From CAVPTL01 sp963727235 (GTDB lineage: Bacteria > Actinomycetota > Thermoleophilia > Gaiellales > JAICJC01), in NCBI GenBank assembly GCA_963727235.1, contig CAVSFZ010000015.1:62001-126000 (forward strand): a stretch of 64,000 nt of DNA. Reading direction: 5' to 3'. Shown in pieces: positions 31,581-38,898 of the stretch (positions within the stretch are counted from its first letter, which is position 1; the number at the start of each line of letters is the position of its first letter). Below the pieces are notes generated by a model that was given only the letters and a program-made list of their open reading frames with translations, was not told the origin of the DNA and made no database searches. The position numbers and the translations under genes were made by a program.

Positions 31581-32993
31581 TCATTCGGGAAGCCACGGCT
31601 CGTGCCAGCCGCCGCGGTGGGCCAGCATCTTCTCGGCGGACGCCGGTCCCCACGAGCCGGGCTTGTAGCTGTCCACCGGGGGCGGCTCGTCGATCAGGGG
31701 CTGCACGATCCGCCAAGTCTCCTCCACCGCGTCCTCGCGGATGAAGTGGCTGCGATCGCCGTGCATGGCTCCGCTCAGGAGCTGCTCGTACGGTGTCGGC
31801 CCCTCGCCGCCCTCTTCAGCGAAGTCCATGTCCAGGTGCACGGAGTGGAGGCCGGGTGACGACGGCCGCTTGCTCTGCAGCCAGATGCTGGCACCCGGTT
31901 TGGGGCCGACTCGCAGCACCAGGTTGTTGGGGTCGGGGTGTCGCCAGCGGCTGCCGGCGAAGGCCAGCTTGGGCGCGTGCCGGAACACCACCCGCACCTC
32001 GGTCACCGTCTCGGCCATGGCCTTGCCGGCGCGGATGTAGAAGGGCACGCCGTTCCAGCGCCAGTTGTCGACCTCGAGCCGCAGCGCCGCGAACGTCTCG
32101 GTGGTCGAGTTCGGAGCCACCCCCTTGACGTCGAGGTACCCGTCGTACTGGCCGCGCACGTACCTGGCGGGGTCGGCGCTGGGCATGGCCAGGAACACGT
32201 CGCGCTTGCGGTCTGCGATCACGTCGTGCCCGACACCGGCCGGCGGCTCCATGGCCACCAGCGCCAGCACCTGCATCAGGTGGTTCTGAACGACGTCGCG
32301 CAGCGCTCCGACAGGCTCATAGAAGCTGCCCCGGTCATCCACGCCGAAGCTTTCCGCCATCGTGATCTGCACCGACGAGATGAACTGCCGGTTCCAGATC
32401 GGCTCGAGCATGGTGTTGGCGAACCGCAGGTACATGATGTCCTCGACCGACATCTTTCCCAGGAAGTGGTCGATCCGGTAGAGCTGATCCTCGGTCAGCA
32501 GCTTGCGCAGCTCGTCGTTGAGGGCGCAGGCCGACGCGTAGTCGTGGCCGAACGGCTTCTCCACCACCACCCGCGCGTCCTCGGTCAGCCCGGCGTCGTG
32601 CAGGTGCTCGACCACTCCGGCAAACAGGAACGGCGGGATCTCGAGGTAGAACACCGGGTTCGAGACGCCCCGCAGCTTGGTCTTCAGCTTGCGATAGGTC
32701 GTCACCCGGGAGAAGTCGCCGGCGACGTAGCTGAGCCGCGCCGCAAACCGCTCGAACACCTTCTTCGAGAACGGCACACCGGACGCTTTGACCGCCTCCA
32801 ACGCGTGCTGCCGGAGGTGCTCGTCCGTCCATCGCTCACGGGCGACGCCGATCACCGGGCAGTCGAGCATTCCGCGTCGCTCCAGCAGGTAGAGCGACTT
32901 GAGCGTCATCTTGCGTGCGAGGTCGCCGCTGATTCCGAACACCACCAGGGCGTCGGCTGCGGGTGGTGCGCTTGCTGTCTCCCCTGCCGGCAC
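31581..32993 (-). CDS. zwf: Glucose-6-phosphate 1-dehydrogenase
   Basis: A 470-residue enzyme making 6-phosphogluconolactone. It shows the N-terminal coenzyme motif VVFGISGDLARKM and the active-site RIDHFLGKMSVEDIMYLRFAN (quoted in part), with FIRAGKAM-like FYIRAGKAMAET further on. Together with pgl and gnd on the opposite strand it supplies the oxidative pentose phosphate branch. It is divergent from gnd across a 49-base gap. Confidence 0.96.
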   Translation of the reverse strand: MPAGETASAPPAADALVVFGISGDLARKMTLKSLYLLERRGMLDCPVIGVARERWTDEHLRQHALEAVKASGVPFSKKVFERFAARLSYVAGDFSRVTTYRKLKTKLRGVSNPVFYLEIPPFLFAGVVEHLHDAGLTEDARVVVEKPFGHDYASACALNDELRKLLTEDQLYRIDHFLGKMSVEDIMYLRFANTMLEPIWNRQFISSVQITMAESFGVDDRGSFYEPVGALRDVVQNHLMQVLALVAMEPPAGVGHDVIADRKRDVFLAMPSADPARYVRGQYDGYLDVKGVAPNSTTETFAALRLEVDNWRWNGVPFYIRAGKAMAETVTEVRVVFRHAPKLAFAGSRWRHPDPNNLVLRVGPKPGASIWLQSKRPSSPGLHSVHLDMDFAEEGGEGPTPYEQLLSGAMHGDRSHFIREDAVEETWRIVQPLIDEPPPVDSYKPGSWGPASAEKMLAHRGGWHEPWLPE

Positions 32994-33042
32994 CGCTGCA
33001 TCCTACTAATGTCTGTGTCTACCTCGAACAGGAGCTCTCAAG

Positions 33043-34074
33043 ATGACGGACAATCCGATGCAGCTGGGTATGGTGGGACTCGGGCGGATGGGATCGAACA
33101 TCGTGCGGCGGCTGATGGCAGACGGGCACCGATGTGTTGGCTACGACGTGAGCGCCGATGCGGTGGCCGCGCTGGAAGCCGACGGGGGCGGGGGTGCCAC
33201 CACCGTCGAGGAGTTCGTGGCCAAGCTGGAGCGACCACGGGCGGTGTGGGTGATGGTGCCTGCAGGCGATATCACCGACAAGACGATCTCGATGCTGGCC
33301 GACGCACTGGACTCCGGCGACGTCATCATCGACGGCGGCAACACCCACTACCACGACGACATCCGGCACGCGAACGCGCTGCGGGAGAAGGGCATCCACC
33401 ACATCGACTGCGGTACCAGTGGCGGAGTCTGGGGGTTGGAGCGCGGCTACTGCCTGATGATCGGCGGTGAGGACGAGGTCGTCCAGCGGCTCTCCCCGAT
33501 CTTCGCCTCGGTCGCGCCCGGCGTCGACTCGGCGCCGCGGACGCCCGGCCGAACCGGCCAGCCCAGCCAGGCCGAGCAGGGCTTCCTGCACTGCGGGCCG
33601 AACGGCGCGGGGCACTTCGTCAAGATGGTGCACAACGGCATCGAGTACGGCCTGATGGCGGCCTACGCCGAGGGCCTCAACATCATCAAGAACGCCGATG
33701 TGGGCAAGCGCACGCGTGAGGCCGACGCCGAGACCTCGCCGCTGGAGCGGCCCGAGTACTACCAGTACGAGATCGACACCACCGAGGTGGCCGAGGTGTG
33801 GCGGCGCGGCAGCGTGGTCGGGTCGTGGCTGCTCGATCTCACCGCGCAGGCCCTGTTCGAGTCGCCCACGCTGGCGGAGTTCGCCGGTCGGGTGTCGGAC
33901 TCGGGCGAAGGACGATGGACGTCGATCGCGGCCATCGAGGAAGGCATCCCGGCCCCGGTGCTGACCACCGCGCTGTACTCGCGGTTTGCCTCGCGGGGGG
34001 CTGACGACTTCGCCGACAAGGTGCTGTCGGCGATGCGCAAGCAGTTCGGCGGCCACGACGAGAAGCCGGCGTGA
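33043..34074 (+). CDS. gnd: 6-phosphogluconate dehydrogenase, short (NAD-preferring) type
   Basis: A 343-residue oxidative decarboxylase giving ribulose-5-phosphate. GLGRMGSNIVRRLMADGH is the coenzyme site; GTSGGVWGLERGYCLMIGG and GAGHFVKMVHNGIEYGLM contain the substrate-binding and catalytic Lys/Asn residues. It is about 130 residues shorter than the E. coli enzyme and belongs to the short YqeC/GntZ-like group, usually NAD-dependent. It overlaps pgl as GTGA. Confidence 0.95.
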   Translation: MTDNPMQLGMVGLGRMGSNIVRRLMADGHRCVGYDVSADAVAALEADGGGGATTVEEFVAKLERPRAVWVMVPAGDITDKTISMLADALDSGDVIIDGGNTHYHDDIRHANALREKGIHHIDCGTSGGVWGLERGYCLMIGGEDEVVQRLSPIFASVAPGVDSAPRTPGRTGQPSQAEQGFLHCGPNGAGHFVKMVHNGIEYGLMAAYAEGLNIIKNADVGKRTREADAETSPLERPEYYQYEIDTTEVAEVWRRGSVVGSWLLDLTAQALFESPTLAEFAGRVSDSGEGRWTSIAAIEEGIPAPVLTTALYSRFASRGADDFADKVLSAMRKQFGGHDEKPA

Positions 34075-34748
34075 GCATCGGGCCCGCGATCGAGGTGCTG
34101 GCCGACCCGGCGGCGGTCGCCCGCCGGGCAGCCGACTTCGTGGCCGGGAAGGCACGGGCGGCGGTGGCCGATCACGGTCAGTTCAGCTTCGCGGTCAGCG
34201 GCGGCCACACTCCCTGGGCGATGTTCGCCGAGCTGGCCGACGAGGAGATGCCGTGGGCGCAGTGCGTCTTCTACCAGGTGGACGAGCGAGTCGCCCCGGC
34301 CGGCGATCCCGACCGAAACCTCACCCACCTGCTCGACAGCCTGCCTGCGGAGGCGGATGGCGGCGTGCGGGCGATGCCGGTCGAGCGCGAGCACGACATC
34401 GATCAGGCTGCGGCCGAGTATGCCGCGAGCCTGCCGCCGCGGTTCGACCTGATCCACCTGGGGCTGGGGCCGGACGGGCACACCGCCTCGCTGGTGCCGG
34501 GCGATCCGGTGCTGGACGTGACCGACCGCGACGTGGGCGTCACCCTGCCCTACATGGGCCGCCGCCGGATGACGCTGACCTATCCGGTGCTGAACCGGGC
34601 CGTGCAGGTGATGTGGCTGGTGACCGGCGGCGACAAGGTGGAGGCGCTGGCAAAGCTCCGCGCCGGCGACCGCTCCATCCCCGGGGGGCGGGTGGAGGCC
34701 GAGCATGCGGTGATCATCGCCGACGCTGCCGCCGCTGGTCAGAGCTGA
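34071..34748 (+). CDS. pgl: 6-phosphogluconolactonase
   Basis: A 225-residue DevB-type lactonase hydrolysing 6-phosphogluconolactone. Conserved: FAVSGGHTPWAMFAEL, FYQVDERVAPAGDPDRN, DLIHLGLGPDGHTASLVPG, and VTGGDKVEAL. Translation starts at GTG overlapping the gnd stop. Its 3' end overlaps the convergent rpiA gene by ten bases. Confidence 0.95.
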   Translation: MSIGPAIEVLADPAAVARRAADFVAGKARAAVADHGQFSFAVSGGHTPWAMFAELADEEMPWAQCVFYQVDERVAPAGDPDRNLTHLLDSLPAEADGGVRAMPVEREHDIDQAAAEYAASLPPRFDLIHLGLGPDGHTASLVPGDPVLDVTDRDVGVTLPYMGRRRMTLTYPVLNRAVQVMWLVTGGDKVEALAKLRAGDRSIPGGRVEAEHAVIIADAAAAGQS

Positions 34749-35398
34749 CCGCTGACCGGAATCCGCTCGGCCTGATCGCCCCGGCCGACGACCACCTCGG
34801 ACACCATCGCTCGCGGGAACAGCCCGTGATCGACCACGCCCACCGCCTGTGACAGCTCGGCGGCGAGCAGGGCGGGGTCGTCGAACGGGCCGAGGTAGTC
34901 GGCGATCACCCCACCGTCGGGACTGAGCGGCACGTCGCGCAGCTCGACCGCGCCCAGCCGCGCCAGGGTCGCGTTCAGACCGAATGCCAGCAGCTCCAGC
35001 GGCACGGGCGGTCCGAGCCGATCAACCATCTTGTCGGACGAAACGATGATCACGAAGCGATCGGCGGCCGCGGCGACAGTCTTCTCGCGGGTGTGGGCCG
35101 CCCCGCCGCCCTTGATCGCCCAGCCGTCGGGGTCGACCTGGTCGGCGCCGTCGATGGCGATGTCGAGCCGTCGTGGCGCATCCGGCCCGGCGAACGGGAA
35201 CACCTGCATCCCCAGTCCGGTTGCGATCTGGGCGGTTGCGGGGGAGGTGGCCACGCAGGTGATCTTCAGCTGCCGGCGGGCCAGCGCGGGGAGCAGGTGG
35301 GCGACGGTCGAGCCCGTACCCAGCCCGACGATCATGCCGTCCTCGACGACCTCTGCTGCCGCCTCGGCGGCCACCTGTTTCTCGCGGTCAACTGTCAC
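34739..35398 (-). CDS. rpiA: Ribose-5-phosphate isomerase A
   Basis: A 219-residue enzyme interconverting ribulose- and ribose-5-phosphate. GLGTGSTVAHLLPAL, DGADQVDPDGWAIKGGGAAHTREK (quoted in part) and VIIVSSDKMVDRLG match the active site of the RpiA family. It completes the pentose phosphate set here and converges with pgl. Confidence 0.95.
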   Translation of the reverse strand: MTVDREKQVAAEAAAEVVEDGMIVGLGTGSTVAHLLPALARRQLKITCVATSPATAQIATGLGMQVFPFAGPDAPRRLDIAIDGADQVDPDGWAIKGGGAAHTREKTVAAAADRFVIIVSSDKMVDRLGPPVPLELLAFGLNATLARLGAVELRDVPLSPDGGVIADYLGPFDDPALLAAELSQAVGVVDHGLFPRAMVSEVVVGRGDQAERIPVSGQL

Positions 35399-35418
35399 CG
35401 TGGACCGGCAACGTTATC

Positions 35419-37381
35419 TCACGGGGTGAACGACAGCCTCAGAGGCGGGAACAGGTCGAGCGGGCCGTCGTCGCCGTTGATGCTGCGCAGGGTGATCGTG
35501 CGCCCCGGCGACTGCGGTGGATCGATCGTGATCATGCCCAGGCCGCTCTTGCCCTCCACCCGGCGGCTGGGGTCGACGGTGGGGTCGGGCTGATGTTCCA
35601 TCGACCAGGAGCGGGCGCGCAGGCCGGCGCAGATGAACTCGACCACCGATCCTGCCCGCTCGCGCTGGGCCGGGTCGGGGTGGTGGTGGATGCGCTGACC
35701 GTGGGCGTCGCCGCTGAGGATGACCACCCGCCGGCCTTCGAGCTGGACGTCGTGGAACAGCATCATCAGCTCGGCGTACTCCTGCTTCCAGCCGTACCAC
35801 CAGCAGTCGACCTGGGGGCGGCCCTCCCCCCGGGAGGCAAAGATGTCGGCCGAGAAGATCACAAACAGCCGGGCATCGCTGCGCTCGAGGATGCCCCGCA
35901 GCCACTGTTTCTGGACAGGGCCGAGCTTGGTCTTGGCGGGCGACTCGGGAGTGTGGACGGGGTCGCAGTAGCGGCGGCCGTCGAGCGTCAGGCAGTGCAC
36001 GTCGCCGAGCCGCCAGTCCATGTATCCGGTGGCGCTGGGATCGGCGTGCAGGGAGTTCCAAAGATCAATCGTCCATGGGTGGAGGGTGGTGCGATCGGCG
36101 TTGTTCTGGGGGCCGTACTCGTGGTCGTCCATCGTGAACCCCACCGGCATTGCTGCCCGCAGGGCGATGAAGTCGGGCGACCGCAGGAAGCGGGTGATGC
36201 GATCGAGGTAGAAGTCGGGCTGCTGGCGCAGGCAGCTGTTCACGGAGTTGGACGGATACCCGAAGTCCCCCTGATACACGAGCATCGCCGGCTCCGTCAG
36301 CGCGGCCTCTTGCCTGAACCGGGTGAGGCCGTGGTAGCCGGCGGCGTTCCAGAGCTGGGCGCAGCTGGCGGCTCCCAGCACCAGCGGCCGGGAGAGGTCG
36401 ACGGCGGTCACGCTCTGGACGGCGGTGGTGCTGCGGGCACCGGAGACCGGGTCGGTCAGCGCGGCTCGCCACCACACGCCCGCAGCCGACCTCGAGCGTG
36501 GTCTTGGTCGTGAACGTCGGTGCGGCGGTGGTGACCGCGGCGGCGCGCTGGACGCCGGTCAGAAATCCGGGGTCGCGCGACGACTCCACCAGCACCTCTG
36601 CCGCCCGCTCGGTGCCGACTCGGACATCCACGGTCGACCCACTCGGTGTCCCCGAGAGCAGGTACGTCTCCCGCACCGGCGTGGTCGTCCCGCGCGGGCC
36701 GCCAAGCTTGTAGCGCAGCAGCGCGAGCTCGCTCGCCCCCATCGGCGGCTCGGCCAGCATCAGCACCCCGGGCATCCCCGGGGAGACCCGGATTCGGATG
36801 TCGAGCTGGTAGGTGCCCGGCAGCGAGCCGGCTCGGCCCATCCGGGCGAGAATGCGGTCATGCTCCACCCGCACCTCGAGCGCGTGGACGTGCCACTGTG
36901 CGAGCTGCGGCACGTCCGCGCGGTGCAGCACCACCCTGCGGGTGCGCTCGAACCGCGACAGCACCAGCGACGTGTCCTCGATGGTCACCCCCAGATATGA
37001 CTCGAGGTTGGTGGCGCCGATGATCACGCCCGGACGCGCCTGCGGCGTGTCGATCGTGAACTCGATCCGCTGTATCGGAGCGCTGCTGTCGTGATCCAGC
37101 AGGAACGCCGGCACGGTCTGGGAGTCGGCGGCCGACGCCAGCGGTGCGGGCAGCACGATGCGGCCGCGGCCGCCGGCGACGTGTACCCGCTTCTCGAATC
37201 GCGTGAACCAGCGCGCCGATGCACCGGACCAGTGATCGTCGTCGCGCCGGCGGGTGAAGTCGACGGTCAGAAACGGCGCCACCTTCGCCGCCGCCACCGC
37301 CGAGTCGAGCACCGGCGTCGACGAGGCGTTGGCAGCCACGCCACCCAAGGCGCCGAGCAGCAAGTTCCTGCGTGTCGTCAT
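35419..37381 (-). pseudogene. PhoD-like alkaline phosphatase, frameshifted
   Basis: Two open segments on the minus strand together make one protein of about 653 residues. The first (37381 to 36479) begins with a Tat-type signal (MTTRRNLLLGALGGVAANA) and a beta-rich N-terminal domain. The second (from 36477 to the stop at 35419) has the PhoD metallophosphatase core: AMLVYQGDFGYPSNSVNS, VGFTMDDHEYGPQNNADR, FVIFSADIFASRGEG and VVILSGDAHGQRIHHHP. They are joined in register only if one base at about 36478 is skipped. Either the gene is broken by a +1 change, or there is a sequencing error, or the shift is programmed; no slippery homopolymer is seen. Each half alone lacks a start or an active site. 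Confidence 0.8.
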
Positions 37382-37466
37382 CCGGCTGAGTCCCACATGC
37401 GACCCAACCGATCGACCGCGGCGGCTCAACTGTTAGCCGGCGGCCCGTCAGAGGCGGTGATCGCGG

Positions 37467-37472
37467 TATCCT
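37467..37472 (+). promoter_or_regulatory. -10 box of tRNA-Val
   Basis: TATCCT ends 12 bases before the mature tRNA 5' end, a normal distance for a short processed leader. Confidence 0.5.
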
Positions 37473-37484
37473 GTCCGCAACCCA

Positions 37485-37557
37485 GGGCGCATAGCTCAGC
37501 TGGGAGAGCGTCCGCTTCACGCGCGGAAGGTCACAGGTTCGAGCCCTGTTGCGCCCA
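37485..37557 (+). tRNA. tRNA-Val(CAC)
   Basis: A 73-nt tRNA. The acceptor GGGCGCA pairs with TGCGCCC, the D-loop is AGCTCAGCTGGGAGAGC, the anticodon stem TCCGC/GCGGA carries loop TTCACGC (anticodon CAC at 37518-37520) and the T-arm is CAGGTTCGAGCCCTG. CCA is not encoded. It reads the GUG valine codon. Confidence 0.96.
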
Positions 37558-37581
37558 CTACTACCGGTCATCGCGATGTCG

Positions 37582-38058
37582 CTAGACGAGCTGGTTGAGC
37601 TCGAGCAGGAGGCCGCGCAGCCGTTCGAACCGCTCCGGGCCGAGCTGCTTCGACCAGGTCGCTTCCATCTCGGCCACGGCCTCGCGGATCACGTGGGCGA
37701 CCTTGGTGCCGCGTTTGGTGAGCACGATCCGCTTGGAGCGCAGATCGTCGGGATCGGGTCGGCGCTCGATGTATCCGCCGCTCTCGAGCTGCCCCAGCAG
37801 GTAGTTGAGCGCCTGCTTGCTGATGCGCAGCTGCACCGCCAGGTCGGACGGCCGCATGCCCTGGGGGCCGGGATATTGAAGGACGGTCAGATGTGCGGCG
37901 TCGAGGTCGTCGAACCCGTGCTCGTGCAGCCGCTCCAGCATCCGCCGTCGGACGGCATCGAGCGGTATTCGCAGCAGGGCGCCGATCAGCGGCGGCCCGA
38001 AGGGCTCGCTGGAAATCGGAGATTCAGTAAAATGACTTGACGAAGTGTCTTCGGTCAT
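37582..38058 (-). CDS. MarR-family transcriptional regulator
   Basis: A 158-residue winged-helix repressor: helical dimer region, HTH (MRPSDLAVQLRISKQALNYLLGQLESGGYIERRPDPDDLRSKRIVLT, quoted only by its ends here: MRPSDLAVQLRISKQALN and GYIERRPDPDDLRSKRI with the DPDDxRxK wing). It is divergent from a cupin gene; two AGTCAAGTGACT-like sites between and across their starts are its probable operators, so it should repress the cupin gene and itself. Confidence 0.9.
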   Translation of the reverse strand: MTEDTSSSHFTESPISSEPFGPPLIGALLRIPLDAVRRRMLERLHEHGFDDLDAAHLTVLQYPGPQGMRPSDLAVQLRISKQALNYLLGQLESGGYIERRPDPDDLRSKRIVLTKRGTKVAHVIREAVAEMEATWSKQLGPERFERLRGLLLELNQLV

Positions 38059-38078
38059 GTACAGTCAAGTGACTTTAC
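38027..38078. promoter_or_regulatory. Paired operator between MarR and cupin genes
   Basis: Two 15-base sites in opposite orientation, 38027-38041 and 38064-38078, match at 13 of 15 positions. The right site contains the internal palindrome AGTCA-AG-TGACT (38063-38074), the size of a MarR dimer site. The left site overlaps the start of the marR coding region, which would allow autorepression. Confidence 0.65.
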
Positions 38079-38100
38079 CATCTCGAAGAAGGGGACGCCA

Positions 38101-38537
38101 TGAGCACGGGAACACACGAGGAGATCAATCTGGGCCAGCTGTCGATCCGATTCCTGCTCGAGGGCGCGGCCTCCGCCGGCTCGGTAGCGGTGTTCGAGTT
38201 CGACGTGCCGGCCGGCGCCCGGGTGCCGATCGCGCACAGCCATGACGGCTACGAGGAGACCGTCTACGGGTTGGAGGGCGTGCTCACCTGGACGGTCGAG
38301 GGAACCGTCACCGACGTCGCCCAGGGCGAGGTGCTGTGCATCCCCCGTGGAGCCGTCCACCATTTCGAGAACACCGGGGAGGTCGACGCCACCGCGCTCG
38401 CCATCGTCACGCCCGGCATTCTCGGCCCGGACTACTTCCGCGAGCTGGCCGACCTGGCGCGGGCGGCGGGCGGCCCACCTGACCCCGCCTCCATGGGGGC
38501 GGTGATGGTGCGCCACGGCCTCACCCCCGCCCCCTGA
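38101..38537 (+). CDS. Cupin-domain protein
   Basis: A 145-residue single-domain cupin: HSHDGYEETVYGLEGVLTW provides the metal-binding His, His and Glu of motif 1, and GEVLCIPRGAVHHFEN the His of motif 2. Such proteins are dioxygenase-like enzymes or ligand sensors; the substrate is not evident. A GGGGA ribosome site precedes the ATG. It is probably controlled by the divergent MarR regulator. Confidence 0.88.
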
Positions 38538-38628
38538 ACCGGGACAAGCATTTCGCCCCGCGGGTCTTGCGGAGCTGGGATTTTGGCGTACGGTCGAAGT
38601 ACACCAATCCGGTAGGAGTTCTTCCATC

Positions 38629-38799
38629 ATGCAGCAGGTAACGCACACCGGTGCTGGGTCGGGTCGGGAGTCGGGTCAGACGACTGCGGAATATGCAGTG
38701 CTGATGACGGTCATCACGCTCGCCGTGCTGGCCACTCTGCTTCTGCTCAGCGGCTCGATTCAAAACACCATCCAGACGGTCATCGGCTTCCTCTCCTAA
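38629..38799 (+). CDS. Flp/Fap-type pilin
   Basis: A 56-residue prepilin: a short hydrophilic leader with GRESGQTTAEYAVLMTVITL, that is, an Ala/Glu-Tyr motif at the start of a hydrophobic helix (EYAVLMTVITLAVLATLLLL), typical of Flp pilins exported and assembled by Tad systems. TAGGAG precedes the ATG. No tad/cpa genes are in the window, so the assembly machinery must be elsewhere. The gene is followed by a strong hairpin and stands alone. Confidence 0.85.
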   Translation: MQQVTHTGAGSGRESGQTTAEYAVLMTVITLAVLATLLLLSGSIQNTIQTVIGFLS

Positions 38800-38818
38800 C
38801 CCGCCGTCGTTCCTCCGT

Positions 38819-38855
38819 CGAACGCCCCCGCCCGCACCAGGCCCGGGGGCGTTCG
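38819..38855 (+). terminator. Strong GC hairpin after the pilin gene
   Basis: CGAACGCCCCCG (38819-38830) pairs perfectly with CGGGGGCGTTCG (38844-38855) around a 13-base loop, 20 bases after the pilin stop. There is no T-run, as is common for hairpin terminators in high-GC actinobacteria; it could also stabilise the small mRNA. Confidence 0.65.
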
Positions 38856-38885
38856 GCATTTCGGGGCGCCGTCTTGACCGGTCTG

Positions 38886-38891
38886 CATACT
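38886..38891 (+). promoter_or_regulatory. -10 box of the LPG-synthase/kinase fusion gene
   Basis: CATACT lies seven bases before the ATG at 38899, predicting a leaderless transcript. Confidence 0.45.
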
Positions 38892-38898
38892 CCGTGTC

